Source: Brachybacterium sp. SGAir0954 (lineage in GTDB: Bacteria; Actinomycetota; Actinomycetes; Actinomycetales; Dermabacteraceae). From it: 64,000 nucleotides of DNA. Made by a program: the position numbers and the translations under genes. The stretch's first letter is position 1. Every line of letters begins with the position of its first letter. Below the pieces are notes generated by a model, which ran no database searches, was not told the DNA's origin, and was given only the letters and a program-made list of their open reading frames with translations. The stretch lies in NCBI RefSeq assembly GCF_005490785.1, contig NZ_CP027295.1, positions 2,108,001 to 2,172,000 of the forward strand, in the 5' to 3' direction. Below are positions 8,628 through 18,829 of this stretch, piece after piece.

Positions 8628-10235
8628 GTGACGAGTCCCGTCGTCCTCATCGCCGAAGAGCTGTCGCCCGCCACCGTCGAGGTGCTCGGTCCCGACGTGG
8701 AGGTCCGCCACGTCGACGGCGCCGACCGCGCCGCCCTGCTCGCCGCCGTCGTCGACGCCGACGCCCTCCTGGTGCGCTCCGCGACCCAGGTCGACGCCGA
8801 GGTCTTCGCGGCCGCGCCGAACCTCAAGGTCGTCGCCCGTGCGGGCGTGGGCCTGGACAACGTGGACGTCCCCGCCGCGACCGTCGCCGGCGCGATGGTC
8901 ATCAACGCGCCGACCTCGAACATCACCTCCGCCGCGGAGCTCGCGGTGGCCCTCATCCTCGCCTCGCTGCGCAACCTCGCGCGGGCCGACGCCTCCGTCA
9001 AGGCCGGGAAGTGGGAGCGCAAGCAGCTCACCGGCGTCGAGCTGCTGGGCAAGACCGTCGGCGTCGTCGGCTTCGGCCGGATCGGGCAGCTGGTCGCCGA
9101 GCGCCTCGCCCCCTTCGGCGTCACCCTGCTCGCCTACGACCCGTACGTGAGCCACGCCCGCGCGGCCGAGCTCGGCGCACGGGTCGTCGAGCTCGACGAG
9201 ATCATGCGCGAGAGCGACGTCATCACCGTCCACATGCCCAAGACCCCGGAGACCACCGGCCTGCTGGGCGCCGAGCAGTTCGCGATCGCGAAGCCGAACC
9301 TCCACGTCGTCAACGCCGCCCGCGGCGGGCTCATCGACGAGGAGGCGCTCTACACGGCGCTGACCACCGGCCAGATCGCCGGCGCCGCGCTGGACGTCTA
9401 CAGCTCCGAGCCGCCGGCGAAGAGCGAGACCGCCGCGAAGCTCCTCGAGCTCGAGAACATCACCCTCACGCCCCACCTCGGCGCCTCGACCGCCGAGGCC
9501 CAGGAGAAGGCCGGCGTCGCCGTCGCCCGCTCCGTGCGCCTCGCCCTCGCCGGTGAGCTCGTGCCGGACGCCGTGAACGTCGCGGGCGGTGCGCTCGACG
9601 ACCTCGTGCGCCCCGGCGTCGCCCTCGCCGACCGCCTGGGCCAGCTGTTCACCGCGCTGGCCGCCGAGTCCCCCGAGGTGCTCGAGATCGTCGTGCGCGG
9701 CGAGATCGCGACCCACGACGTCACCGCCCTCAAGCTCTCCGCGCTGCGCGGCATGTTCCGCGGCACGGTCACCGAGCAGGTCTCCTACGTCAACGCCCCC
9801 GTCATGGCCGAGGAGCGCGGCATCTCCGTGAAGCTCGAGACCGAGGAGGAGAGCGAGCGCTTCCGCAACGTCGTCGCGCTGCGCGGCACCCTCCGCGACG
9901 GCTCCGTCGTCTCCGTCGCCGGCACCCTCAGCGGCGCCCGCCAGGAGCACAAGCTCGTCGAGATCGGCGGCCACGAGCTCGAGGTCCCGCTCTCGGACCA
10001 CCTCCTGGTCATCCGCTACGTCGACGGACCCGGCATGATCGGCCAGTACGGCGCGCGGCTGGGCGCCGCGGGCGTGAACATCGCCGGCATGCAGGTCTCC
10101 CGCGCCGGCACCACCCAGGGCTCCGAGGCGCTCGTCGTCCTCGACCTCGACGAGTCCGCCCCGCGCGAGCTCGCCGAGGAGATCGGTCGCGAGATCGGTG
10201 CGCACTCCGTGCACGCCGCCGATCTCGTCTACTGA
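8628..10235 (+). CDS. serA: D-3-phosphoglycerate dehydrogenase
   Basis: First step of serine synthesis: NAD-dependent oxidation of 3-phosphoglycerate. The 535-residue long form has an N-terminal catalytic and Rossmann region ([20 protein letters not shown]), an intervening domain and a C-terminal ACT domain ([20 protein letters not shown]) for serine sensing, as in mycobacterial SerA. The GTG start at 8628 has GGAGGAG 5 nt upstream; an in-frame ATG at 8526 lacks a site. It heads a probable serA-leuB-ilvE-cimA operon. Confidence 0.95.
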   Translation: MTSPVVLIAEELSPATVEVLGPDVEVRHVDGADRAALLAAVVDADALLVRSATQVDAEVFAAAPNLKVVARAGVGLDNVDVPAATVAGAMVINAPTSNITSAAELAVALILASLRNLARADASVKAGKWERKQLTGVELLGKTVGVVGFGRIGQLVAERLAPFGVTLLAYDPYVSHARAAELGARVVELDEIMRESDVITVHMPKTPETTGLLGAEQFAIAKPNLHVVNAARGGLIDEEALYTALTTGQIAGAALDVYSSEPPAKSETAAKLLELENITLTPHLGASTAEAQEKAGVAVARSVRLALAGELVPDAVNVAGGALDDLVRPGVALADRLGQLFTALAAESPEVLEIVVRGEIATHDVTALKLSALRGMFRGTVTEQVSYVNAPVMAEERGISVKLETEEESERFRNVVALRGTLRDGSVVSVAGTLSGARQEHKLVEIGGHELEVPLSDHLLVIRYVDGPGMIGQYGARLGAAGVNIAGMQVSRAGTTQGSEALVVLDLDESAPRELAEEIGREIGAHSVHAADLVY

Positions 10236-10278
10236 TCCCCGCCCACCACTCCGACCGACACCTCTCCAGGAGCAGCAG

Positions 10279-11328
10279 ATGAACGACTCGACCCTCCGCC
10301 TCGCCGTCATCGAGGGCGACGGCATCGGCCAGGAGGTCGTGCCCCAGGGCCTGCGCGTGCTCCGCGCGGCCCTCGAGCCGGCGGGCGTCGCCGTCGAGAC
10401 GACGCCCTTCGACCTGGGCGCGGGCCGCTGGCACCGCACCGGGGAGACCCTGACGGACGAGGACATGAGCCGCCTCGCCGAGCACGACGCGATCCTGCTG
10501 GGCGCCGTGGGCGACCCGGAGGTCCCCTCGGGCGTGCTCGAGCGCGGGCTGCTGCTCAAGCTCCGCTTCGGCTTCGACCACTTCGTGAACCTGCGCCCCA
10601 CCCGGCTCGTGCCCGGCGTCTCCACGCCGCTCGCGGAGCCGGGGGAGGTCGACTTCCTCGTGGTCCGCGAGGGCACCGAGGGCCCGTACGTGGGCAACGG
10701 CGGATCGATGCGCACGGGCACCCCGCTCGAGGTCGCGACCGAGGTGTCCCTCAACACGGCCGTCGGCGTCGAGCGCGTGGTCCGCTACGCCTTCGAGCAG
10801 GCCGCCGCGCGCCGCGGGAAGCTCACCCTCGTGCACAAGCACAACGTGCTCGTCCACGCCGGGCACCTGTGGCGCCGGGTCGTCGACGAGGTGGGCGCGG
10901 AGTTCCCGGGCGTGAGCGTGGACTACGCGCACGTCGACGCCATGATGATCTACCTGGTCCAGGACCCCGCCCGCTTCGACGTCATCGTCACCGACAACCT
11001 CTTCGGCGACATCGTCACGGACCTCGCGGGCGCGATCGGCGGCGGCATCGGCCTCGCCGCGAGCGGCAACATCAACCCCACGGGCGCCTTCCCCTCGATG
11101 TTCGAGCCGGTGCACGGCTCCGCGCCGGACATCGCCGGGAAGGACCTCGCCGACCCGACCGCGACGGTGCTCTCGGTGGCCCTGCTGCTGGACCACCTCG
11201 GCCACGCGGGTCCCGCCCAGAAGGTCCGCGGCGCCGTCGAGGCCGATCTCGCCGAGCGCGCCTCCCTGGGTGCCCGTGGCACCGTCGCGATCGGCGACGC
11301 CCTCGTCGCCGCCGTGACCGATCACTGA
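10279..11328 (+). CDS. leuB: 3-isopropylmalate dehydrogenase
   Basis: NAD-dependent oxidative decarboxylation of 3-isopropylmalate in leucine synthesis. The related reaction on methylmalate serves the citramalate route to isoleucine. The 349-residue protein has [12 protein letters not shown] at the N-terminus, the substrate segment with VHKHNVL, and [19 protein letters not shown]. The ATG at 10279 has AGGAG at 10268-10272; the upstream in-frame ATG lies inside serA. It sits 43 nt after serA. Confidence 0.96.
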   Translation: MNDSTLRLAVIEGDGIGQEVVPQGLRVLRAALEPAGVAVETTPFDLGAGRWHRTGETLTDEDMSRLAEHDAILLGAVGDPEVPSGVLERGLLLKLRFGFDHFVNLRPTRLVPGVSTPLAEPGEVDFLVVREGTEGPYVGNGGSMRTGTPLEVATEVSLNTAVGVERVVRYAFEQAAARRGKLTLVHKHNVLVHAGHLWRRVVDEVGAEFPGVSVDYAHVDAMMIYLVQDPARFDVIVTDNLFGDIVTDLAGAIGGGIGLAASGNINPTGAFPSMFEPVHGSAPDIAGKDLADPTATVLSVALLLDHLGHAGPAQKVRGAVEADLAERASLGARGTVAIGDALVAAVTDH

Positions 11329-11368
11329 CCCCCACCCCTTCCGTCCCGTCCCGTACCAGGAGCCTCCG

Positions 11369-12460
11369 ATGAGCGCGCTCACCTTCACCTCGACCACCAC
11401 CACCCGTCGCGTGGGCGACGACGAGCGCGCCCGCATCCTCGCCGCCCCCGGTTTCGGCCGGCACTTCACGGACTTCATGGCCCGTGCCCGCTGGACCGCC
11501 GAGGGCGGCTGGGGCGAGGCCGAGATCCTTCCCTACGGCCCTTTCGAGATCTCGCCGGCCTCCGCCGTGCTCCACTACGGCCAGGAGATCTTCGAGGGGC
11601 TCAAGGCCTTCCGCCACGCGGACGGCTCCATCTGGACCTTCCGCCCCGAGCGCAACGCCGAGCGCTTCCAGCACTCCGCGGACCGCCTCGCGCTGCCGCA
11701 CCTCCCCGTGGAGGACTTCGTGGCCTCGCTGCGCGCGCTCGTCGCGGCCGACGAGCCGTGGGTCCCGCAGCCGGAGGGGGAGACCTCCCTGTACCTGCGC
11801 CCCTTCATGTTCGCCAACGAGGAGTTCCTCGGCGTGAACTCCTCCGCGATCGCGGACTACTACCTCATCGCCTCCCCGGCCGGCGCCTACTTCCCGCGCG
11901 GCGTGCAGCCGCTCGTGGTGTGGGTGACGGACGAGTACGCGCGGGCGGGCGCCGGCGGCACCGGCGACGCGAAGTGCGGCGGCAACTACGCCTCCTCGCT
12001 GCTCGCGAAGAAGCAGGCCGCCGCCCAGGGCGCGGACGAGGTCATGTTCCTGGACTCCGAGTCGCACACCTTCGTCGACGAGCTCTCCGGCATGAACGTC
12101 TTCGCGATCACGAAGGACGGCCGGATCCTCACCCCCTCGCTCACCGGGTCGATCCTCGAGGGCGTCACGCGCAACTCGATCCTGCGCCTCGCGGAGGACC
12201 GCGGCCTCGAGCCCGTCGAGCAGCGGCTGGACTTCGCCGAGCTCACCTCGCAGATCGCGGCCGGCGAGATCACCGAGATGTTCGCGGCGGGCACCGCCGC
12301 GGTGATCACGCCGATCGGGGAGCTGCGCGCCCACGGCGGCTCGTGGACCGTGGCCGACGGCGGCTCCGGCGAGACCACCCTGTCCCTGCGCGAGGAGCTC
12401 ACCGGGATCCAGTACGGCCGGGTCCCGGACCGTCACGGCTGGCTCACCCGCCTGGTCTGA
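11369..12460 (+). CDS. ilvE: Branched-chain amino acid aminotransferase
   Basis: PLP enzyme that transaminates the three branched-chain 2-oxo acids. A fold-type IV protein of 363 residues with the PLP lysine at about K202 in GDAKCGGNYASS, upstream HYGQEIFEGLKAF, and the phosphate-binding GTAAVITPIG segment near the end. AGGAG at 11358-11362 supports the start. It is 40 nt after leuB and 7 nt before cimA, so co-transcription is likely. Confidence 0.96.
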   Translation: MSALTFTSTTTTRRVGDDERARILAAPGFGRHFTDFMARARWTAEGGWGEAEILPYGPFEISPASAVLHYGQEIFEGLKAFRHADGSIWTFRPERNAERFQHSADRLALPHLPVEDFVASLRALVAADEPWVPQPEGETSLYLRPFMFANEEFLGVNSSAIADYYLIASPAGAYFPRGVQPLVVWVTDEYARAGAGGTGDAKCGGNYASSLLAKKQAAAQGADEVMFLDSESHTFVDELSGMNVFAITKDGRILTPSLTGSILEGVTRNSILRLAEDRGLEPVEQRLDFAELTSQIAAGEITEMFAAGTAAVITPIGELRAHGGSWTVADGGSGETTLSLREELTGIQYGRVPDRHGWLTRLV

Positions 12461-12467
12461 GGCCCCC

Positions 12468-14120
12468 ATGACGACGACCCCTGCGCTTCCCGAGACCTCG
12501 GCGCCCGCGGCGATCCCGGGCTTCCACCTCTACGACACGACGCTGCGCGACGGCTCCCAGCAGGAGGGCCTCACGCTCTCCGTCGCGGACAAGCTCGCCG
12601 TGGCGCGCCTGCTCGACGAGCTGGGCGTGACCTACATCGAGGGCGGCTGGCCGGGCGCGGTCCCGCGGGACACCGAGTTCTTCGCCCGCGCCGCCGGCGA
12701 GCTCGAGCTGCGGCACGCCCGCCTCGCGGCCTTCGGGGCGACCCGCAAGGCCGGCGTCGCGGTCGCCGAGGACCCGCAGGTGCAGGCCCTCGTGGACTCC
12801 GGCGCGCCGACGATCACCCTCGTCGCGAAGTCGGACCTGCGCCACGTGACCGGCGCGCTGCGCACCACCGCCGAGGAGAACCTCGCGATGGTCCGGGACA
12901 CGGTCGAGCACCTGGTGGCGCTCGGGCGCGAGGTGTTCGTGGACGCGGAGCACTTCTTCGACGGCTTCCTCCACGACCCCGCCTACACGACCTCCGTGGT
13001 CGCGGCGGCCCACGCAGCCGGGGCCCGCGCCGTGGTGCTGTGCGACACGAACGGCGGCATGGTCCCGCACCAGGTCACCGAGATCGTCGAGGACCTCCGG
13101 GCGCGCCTGGACGCGGGGAGCGCCGTCGGCGACGCGCCGGTGCGACTCGGCGTGCACACGCACAACGACTCCGGCTGCGCGGTCGCCAACGCCCTCACCG
13201 CGGTGCGCGCCGGCATCGACCACGTGCAGGGCTGCGTCAACGGCTACGGGGAGCGCACCGGCAACGCCGACCTCGTCACGATGCTCGCTGACCTCCAGCT
13301 GAAGATGGGCCTCGAGCTCGTGCCGGAGGCCGCGCTCGAGGACTCCACCCGGATCGCCCACGCGATCGGGGAGATCGTCAACATGCCGGTCTCCCCGCGC
13401 AGCCCCTACGTGGGCCAGAGCGCCTTCGCCCACAAGGCGGGCCTGCACGCGAGCGCGATCCGGGTGGACCCGGACCTGTACCAGCACATCGATCCGCGCG
13501 AGGTCGGCAACGACATGCGCATGATCATCTCCGACATGGCCGGTCGCGCCTCGATCGAGCTCAAGGGGCGCGAGCTGGGCTTCGACCTCACGGGGGAGAA
13601 GAACCTGCTCGCGCGGCTCGCGACCACGGTCAAGCAGCGCGAGGCAGCCGGGTACTCCTACGAGGCGGCCGACGCCTCCTTCGAGCTGCTCCTGCTCGAC
13701 GAGATGGGGCGCGTGCCGCGGTTCTTCTCGGTCGAGTCCTGGAGGGCGACCTCGCACCTGCTGCGCGACGGCTCCCTCGAGACCGAGGCGACGGTTCGCC
13801 TGCTCGCCCGGGCGGACGACCCGAGCTCGCGCTCGGTCACCATCGCCGAGGGCAACGGACCGGTCAACGCCCTGGACACGGCGCTGCGGCGCGGGCTCCT
13901 GGAGACCTATCCGCAGATCGACGAGCTCGAGCTGCAGGACTTCAAGGTGCGCATCCTCGACTCCCACCACGGCACCGATGCGACGACCCGGGTGCTCGTG
14001 CGCACGGGCGGCGCGGGCCTCGAGTTCCACACGGTGGGCGTGGGCACGAACATCATCGACGCCGCCTGGGAGGCGATCGTGGACGCGTACACCTACGCGT
14101 TCCACAAGCTCGGCATCTGA
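12468..14120 (+). CDS. cimA: Citramalate synthase
   Basis: Condenses pyruvate and acetyl-CoA to (R)-citramalate, opening a threonine-independent route to isoleucine via LeuCD and LeuB. The 550-residue protein is of the LeuA/HMGL family: LYDTTLRDGSQQEG near residue 25, the metal-ligand segment with HTHNDSG, GYGERTGNADL, and a C-terminal LeuA-type allosteric domain. Sequence pattern and length resemble the CimA branch more than 2-isopropylmalate synthase, but the substrate is a family-level inference. The start is 7 nt after ilvE with only a weak ribosome site, suggesting coupling. Confidence 0.87.
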   Translation: MTTTPALPETSAPAAIPGFHLYDTTLRDGSQQEGLTLSVADKLAVARLLDELGVTYIEGGWPGAVPRDTEFFARAAGELELRHARLAAFGATRKAGVAVAEDPQVQALVDSGAPTITLVAKSDLRHVTGALRTTAEENLAMVRDTVEHLVALGREVFVDAEHFFDGFLHDPAYTTSVVAAAHAAGARAVVLCDTNGGMVPHQVTEIVEDLRARLDAGSAVGDAPVRLGVHTHNDSGCAVANALTAVRAGIDHVQGCVNGYGERTGNADLVTMLADLQLKMGLELVPEAALEDSTRIAHAIGEIVNMPVSPRSPYVGQSAFAHKAGLHASAIRVDPDLYQHIDPREVGNDMRMIISDMAGRASIELKGRELGFDLTGEKNLLARLATTVKQREAAGYSYEAADASFELLLLDEMGRVPRFFSVESWRATSHLLRDGSLETEATVRLLARADDPSSRSVTIAEGNGPVNALDTALRRGLLETYPQIDELELQDFKVRILDSHHGTDATTRVLVRTGGAGLEFHTVGVGTNIIDAAWEAIVDAYTYAFHKLGI

Positions 14121-14203
14121 GCTCACCTCCTGCTCGCTCGTGCGGGGCGCCGGCCTGCGGCCCGGGACGTCCGGGAACCCGCCTCCCGGGGCGTGCCGGG
14201 CGC

Positions 14204-14209
14204 TACCCT
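14204..14209 (+). promoter_or_regulatory. -10 element, leaderless type, for the ACT-domain gene
   Basis: TACCCT ends 6 nt before the ATG at 14216, placing the transcription start on the start codon. Confidence 0.55.
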
Positions 14210-14215
14210 GGGAGC

Positions 14216-14749
14216 ATGCTGACCTATGTGCTGACCGCGATCGGCGATGATCGCCCCGGCCTCGTGTCCACCCTCGCCGCGGCCGTGGACGACCACGGCG
14301 GGAGCTGGGTGGACAGCCAGCTCGCCCTCCTCGCCGGGAAGTTCGCGGGCATCGTCCGCGTGGACCTCCCCGAGGAGCGGGCGGCCGGCTTCCTCGACGC
14401 CCTGCCCGGGCTCGCGGCGGGCGTGGGTCTCCAGGTCGAGGCCGCGCCCGCGCACCCGGAGGATGCCGCCGACGGTGCTCCCGCGGGCACGGGCCTCGTG
14501 CTCTCCCTGCTGGGCCAGGACCGCACGGGCATGGTGCGTGAGGTGACCGAGGCGCTGCACTCCCAGGGCGCGACCATCGACTCCCTCCGCTCGCTCACGC
14601 GCGAGGCGCCCGAGGGCGGAGGCATGCTCTTCGAGGCGGAGGCCGTGGTGCGCCTCCCCGAGGGGGCCGATGAGTCGGAGGTGCGCGAGGCCCTCGAGGC
14701 GATCGCCGCCGAGCTCATGGTGGACCTGGACCTCGACGCGACAGCCTGA
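14216..14749 (+). CDS. ACT-domain protein, GcvR-like
   Basis: A 177-residue soluble protein with two ACT-type repeats. The first begins VLTAIGDDRPGLVSTLAAAV, the second LVLSLLGQDRTGMVREVTEA, separated by an Ala/Pro-rich linker near residues 80-95. This is the architecture of GcvR, the glycine-cleavage regulator of enterobacteria. ACT domains bind amino acids, so a role in sensing an amino acid is plausible given the neighbouring biosynthetic genes. No partner or DNA-binding domain is visible. Its own leaderless promoter and following hairpin make it a single-gene unit. Confidence 0.75.
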   Translation: MLTYVLTAIGDDRPGLVSTLAAAVDDHGGSWVDSQLALLAGKFAGIVRVDLPEERAAGFLDALPGLAAGVGLQVEAAPAHPEDAADGAPAGTGLVLSLLGQDRTGMVREVTEALHSQGATIDSLRSLTREAPEGGGMLFEAEAVVRLPEGADESEVREALEAIAAELMVDLDLDATA

Positions 14750-14764
14750 CCCCGGGCGGCGTGT

Positions 14765-14790
14765 TCACGGAGCCCTCGAGGGCTCCGTGA
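14765..14790 (+). terminator. Perfect 26-nt palindrome after the ACT gene
   Basis: The two 13-nt halves are exact reverse complements meeting at TCGA with no loop. It lies 16 nt after the stop codon and has no T run. Termination is the likely role; a protein-binding site is an alternative. Confidence 0.6.
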
Positions 14791-14895
14791 CCGAACCGTG
14801 ATCGACGGTCTTGCCGGTGACCGGGGTGCTGGTCCGGGAGCGCGGGCGCTCCCAGGCTGAGGTCTCACCCGTCGTCCCGTGAGAGCTGAGTCCCC

Positions 14896-16185
14896 GTGAC
14901 CTCGTCGCCGCTCGCCCCGCCCGCCCCTCCCGTCGATCCCGCCCTCGCGGTCGATCCCTCCGCGTCCGTCGACCTCGCCCCACAGGTCGGCGCCGCCCCC
15001 ACCGCCGGCGCCGCCCCGACTGCCGTCACCCTGCCCGCCGGGGCGGTGCGGGCTCTCGTGCTCGCCACGCTCGGCTTCGGCGTGAGCTCCTGGGCCTGGG
15101 CGCTGCTGAGCCCGCTCGGGCCGGTGCTCGTGGAGCGCGGCACGATCACCGACGCCTCCCTCGTGGTGGCCGTGCCCGTGCTCGTCGGCGCGCTCGGCCG
15201 GGTCCCGATCGGCGCCCTCACGGACCGGCTCGGCGGCCGGGTCATGTTCACCGCCGTCTCGCTCGCCGCCGTCGTGCCGGTGCTGCTGCTCGGCCTGGTC
15301 GGCCAGGACTCGCTCGCCGGTCTCCTCCTCGGCGGGCTGCTGCTCGGCATCGCGGGCACGGCCTTCGCGATCGGCATCCCGTACGTGAACTCGTGGTTCC
15401 CGCCCTCGCGGCGCGGGATGGCGACGGGCATCTACGGCGCGAGCATGGGCGGCACGGCGATCGCCGCCTTCACCACCGTGCCGCTCGTGCGGGCCGGGGG
15501 AGAGGCGGCGCCCTTCCTCGTGGCCGCCACCGCGCTCGTCGCCTTCGCCGTGGTCGCGGCGACGTCGATGCGCACCGCCCCGACCTGGCGCCCGGCCGTC
15601 GGCGATCCCGTGCGGGCGACGGCCGCGGCCCTCCGCCTGGCCGTGACCTGGCAGGCGAGCGCGCTGTACGCGCTGTCCTTCGGCGGGTACGTCGCGTTCT
15701 CCGTCTTCCTGCCCACGCTGCTCGTGCGCTGGTACGGCCTCGAGCCGGGGGAGGCGGCGCTGTGCACGGCCGGCTTCGTGGTCATGGCGGTGCTGCTGCG
15801 CCCGCTCGGCGGGGTGCTCTCGGACCGCTTCACCGCCGCCCGCACGCTCCTGGTCTCCTACGCGGCGCTGACCGTCGCGGCCGCCGTCCTCGCGCTGCAC
15901 CCGCCGCTCGCCCCCACGGGCACGCTCGCGCTCCTGCTCGCCGCCGGGGCGCTGGGCCTCGGCGCCGGCGCGGTGTTCGCGCTCGTCGCGCGGGTGGCCC
16001 CGGCCGGGGAGATCGGCGCCGTGACGGGCGTGGTCGGTGCCGCGGGCGGGCTCGGCGGGTTCGTCCCGCCGCTGCTCATGGCCGCGACGATGCAGGGCCT
16101 CGGCAGCTACGCCCCGGCGCTCGCGCTGCTGCTCCTCGCGGCGGTCGGGGCGATGGTCCTCACCGTGCGCATGAGCCGCCGGTGA
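14896..16185 (+). CDS. MFS transporter, NarK-like (nitrate/nitrite porter family)
   Basis: A 429-residue integral membrane protein with about 12 hydrophobic segments after a 45-residue Pro/Ala-rich cytoplasmic N-terminus. It has both NNP-family signatures: the segment around AIGIPYVNSWFPPSRRGMA with a following GxxGA run, and a late GAVTGVVGAAGGLGGFVPPL. These suggest nitrate/nitrite exchange. No nitrate reductase gene is nearby, so the substrate is not confirmed by context. It starts with GTG and ends 1 nt from the convergent helicase gene. Confidence 0.8.
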   Translation: MTSSPLAPPAPPVDPALAVDPSASVDLAPQVGAAPTAGAAPTAVTLPAGAVRALVLATLGFGVSSWAWALLSPLGPVLVERGTITDASLVVAVPVLVGALGRVPIGALTDRLGGRVMFTAVSLAAVVPVLLLGLVGQDSLAGLLLGGLLLGIAGTAFAIGIPYVNSWFPPSRRGMATGIYGASMGGTAIAAFTTVPLVRAGGEAAPFLVAATALVAFAVVAATSMRTAPTWRPAVGDPVRATAAALRLAVTWQASALYALSFGGYVAFSVFLPTLLVRWYGLEPGEAALCTAGFVVMAVLLRPLGGVLSDRFTAARTLLVSYAALTVAAAVLALHPPLAPTGTLALLLAAGALGLGAGAVFALVARVAPAGEIGAVTGVVGAAGGLGGFVPPLLMAATMQGLGSYAPALALLLLAAVGAMVLTVRMSRR

Positions 16186-16186
16186 C

Positions 16187-18742
16187 TCAGCGGGAGGCCA
16201 TGTCCCCCACGTGGGTGATCGAGAGCACCGGCTCGCCGGCCTCGTCGGTCGCCTCGAGGTCGAGCTCCGCCTCGATCGCCCAGTCGTGGTTCCCGTCGGG
16301 GTCGTCGAGGACCTGGCGGATCCGCCACACCTTCGACTCCTCGGCGATCTGCAGCAGCTGGGGTGAGCGGGCGGGGCCGTCGATGCCGACCTCGTCGTAG
16401 GCGTCGTAGTAGGCGTCCATGGCGTCCGCCCAGGCGCGGCGGTCCCAGCCGGCGGCGCCGTCGAGCTGGGCGAGGCGCTCCTCGCGCTCGAAGGCGAAGT
16501 GCTCGACCCGCTGCCACATCGCGGCCCGCACCATGGTGCGCAGCACCTTGGTCTGGGCGGAGAGGCCGCGCGGCGAGCTGGGCCGCACCTCCTCCTCGGC
16601 GCCGGGGCCGTCCTCGGGGTGGGTGAGCGCCTCCCACTCGTCCAGGAGCGAGGAGTCGATGCCGCGCACGAGCACGCCGAGCCACTCGATCGTGTCCTCG
16701 AGCTCCTCGGTGCGCAGGTCCTGGGGGATCGTGCGGCGCATGGCCTGGTAGGCGTCGGAGAGGTACCGCAGCACGATGCCCTCGGAGCGCTGCAGCCCGT
16801 AGCGCTGGACGAACTCGCTGAAGGTCTGCCCGGTCTCGTGGATCTCGCGCACCACGGACTTGGGGGAGAGGTCCTCGGCGCGCACCCAGGGCCGGGTGCG
16901 GCGGTAGATCTCGAGGGCGGCCTCGAGCTCCTCCGCCATCGGCTTCGGCCAGGTGACCTCGTCCAGCCGCGCCATCCGCTCGGTGTACTCGACGCCGTCG
17001 GCCTTGAGCTCGGCGAGCAGCTCGCCCTTGGCGGCGCTCTGCTGGGCGAGCAGGATCTGCCGGGGATCCTCGAGGACGGACTCGATGATCGTGACGGTGT
17101 CCATGGCGAGGGTCGGCGACTCCTCGTCGAGGGAGTCGATCATCGCGATCGCGAAGGGCGCGAGCGGCTGGTTCATCGTGAAGTCGAGCTGGAGGTCCTC
17201 GACGAGCGCGAGCCGCCGTCCCAGGTGGTCCGCCTCCGGCAGCAGCTGGACGATCTCGGCGTCCTTGAGCCCGCGGAAGATCTCGGCGGCCTGCTTGACC
17301 AGGGCGAGCTTCTGCCGCGTCGTCTGGTGGCTGGTCATGATGAGGTGCCGGGCGGCGCTCACGGCGTTCCCGGGGCGGGCGATGAGCGCGAGCTCCATCG
17401 ACGGGGTGATCCGCAGGTGCGGGCGCAGGGGCTCCGGGGCGTTCTCGACGAGCTTGGTGAGGTTCTCCTCGGACCACGAGACGGCGCCCTCGGGAATCCG
17501 GGGCTTGGGCTCCTTCTTGCGCTTCTTCGCGCTGTTGGGGGCCTTCCCGGCCTCCTCCCGGGCGCGCTGCTTGGCCCGCTCGCGCTCGAACTCGATCGTC
17601 CAGGTGGGCGCCTGGACGACCACGTGCCCGACGGTGTCGTAGCCGGCGCGGCCCGCGCGGCCGGCGATCTGGTGGAACTCGCGGGAGTTCAGCAGCCGCA
17701 TGCGCTTGCCGTCGAACTTCGCGAGGCCGGTGAGGAGCACGGTGCGGATCGGGACGTTGATACCGACGCCGAGCGTGTCGGTGCCGCAGATGATCTTCAG
17801 CAGGCCGGACTGCGCGAGCTTCTCCACGAGCCGGCGGTACTTCGGGAGCATGCCGGCGTGGTGGACGCCGATGCCCTCGCGCACGAGCTTGGAGAGCACC
17901 TGCCCGAAGCCCTTGGCGAAGCGGAAATCGCCGATGATGTCGCGGACCTGCTGCTTCTCCTCGGGGGAGAGGATCTTCTGGCCCAGCAGCGCCTGCGCCT
18001 GCTCGAGCGCGTCCTTCTGGGTGAAGTGGACGATGTACACGGGGGCGTCGCGGTCCTGCAGGATCGTCGCGATCGTGTCCGGCAGCGGCTCGAGGGCCCA
18101 GCGGAAGTCGAGGGGCACGGGTCGGGGCGCGTCGGCGATCGTGGTGACCTCGCGGCCGGTGCGCTCCAGGAGATCCACCTCGAAGAAGGTCACGTCACCG
18201 AGGGTCGCGCTCATGAGCACGAACTGGCAGCGGGGGAGCTCGACGAGAGGCACCTGCCAGGCCCATCCGCGCTGGGGGTCGCCGTAGTAGTGGAACTCGT
18301 CCATGACGGCGAGGCCCACGTCGGAGGAGGGGCCGTCGCGCAGGGCGTGGTTGGCGAAGATCTCGGCCGTGCAGACGATGATCTCGGCGTCGTGGTTGAC
18401 GCTCGAGTCGCCCGTCATCATGCCGACGCGCTCGGCGCCGAACTGGGCGACGAGGTCGAAGAACTTCTCCGAGACCAGGGCCTTGATGGGGGCCGTGTAG
18501 TAGGCGCGCTCCCCGCGGGCGAGGGCGGCGAAGATCGCGGCGTAGGCGATCGTGGTCTTGCCGGAGCCGGTGGGGGTCGCGGCGATGACGTGGTCGCCGG
18601 CCGCGATCGCGAGCAGGGCCTCCTCCTGGTGCGGGTAGAGGGTGCGGCCCTGCGACTCCTGCGCGGCGATGAAGCCGTCGACGATCGCGTCCTGACCGTC
18701 TCCGTCGAGGTCGGGGGGCAGGAACGGGGTCAGCGCAGGCAT
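16187..18742 (-). CDS. DEAD/DEAH-box helicase, SKI2-like, with DUF3516-type C-terminus
   Basis: An 851-residue superfamily 2 helicase. Motifs: Walker A ATPTGSGKT at 55-63, Walker B DEFH at 148-151, SATLGD, and a C-terminal helicase core with QIAGRAGRAGYD. The long C-terminal region matches the actinobacterial DUF3516 RNA-helicase family. A lysine-rich stretch (AKKRKKEPKPR) separates the core from the C-terminal part. An RNA remodelling role is inferred; substrate unknown. The start at 18742 is chosen because a -10-like CAGACT ends 6 nt upstream; longer frames have no support. Confidence 0.9.
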   Translation of the reverse strand: MPALTPFLPPDLDGDGQDAIVDGFIAAQESQGRTLYPHQEEALLAIAAGDHVIAATPTGSGKTTIAYAAIFAALARGERAYYTAPIKALVSEKFFDLVAQFGAERVGMMTGDSSVNHDAEIIVCTAEIFANHALRDGPSSDVGLAVMDEFHYYGDPQRGWAWQVPLVELPRCQFVLMSATLGDVTFFEVDLLERTGREVTTIADAPRPVPLDFRWALEPLPDTIATILQDRDAPVYIVHFTQKDALEQAQALLGQKILSPEEKQQVRDIIGDFRFAKGFGQVLSKLVREGIGVHHAGMLPKYRRLVEKLAQSGLLKIICGTDTLGVGINVPIRTVLLTGLAKFDGKRMRLLNSREFHQIAGRAGRAGYDTVGHVVVQAPTWTIEFERERAKQRAREEAGKAPNSAKKRKKEPKPRIPEGAVSWSEENLTKLVENAPEPLRPHLRITPSMELALIARPGNAVSAARHLIMTSHQTTRQKLALVKQAAEIFRGLKDAEIVQLLPEADHLGRRLALVEDLQLDFTMNQPLAPFAIAMIDSLDEESPTLAMDTVTIIESVLEDPRQILLAQQSAAKGELLAELKADGVEYTERMARLDEVTWPKPMAEELEAALEIYRRTRPWVRAEDLSPKSVVREIHETGQTFSEFVQRYGLQRSEGIVLRYLSDAYQAMRRTIPQDLRTEELEDTIEWLGVLVRGIDSSLLDEWEALTHPEDGPGAEEEVRPSSPRGLSAQTKVLRTMVRAAMWQRVEHFAFEREERLAQLDGAAGWDRRAWADAMDAYYDAYDEVGIDGPARSPQLLQIAEESKVWRIRQVLDDPDGNHDWAIEAELDLEATDEAGEPVLSITHVGDMASR

Positions 18743-18748
18743 GGGTCC

Positions 18749-18754
18749 AGTCTG
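18749..18754 (-). promoter_or_regulatory. -10 element for the helicase gene, leaderless type
   Basis: CAGACT on the minus strand, 6 nt before the ATG at 18742. A plus-strand TACCCT at 18779-18784 faces away from it, so the two promoters are back to back. Confidence 0.5.
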
Positions 18755-18829
18755 CCAGGGCCGGGGCGCCCGGGCGGCTACCCTCGAGCGCCCGGGCACT
18801 GCGGTGCCTCCTGCGACGGAAGGACGACG

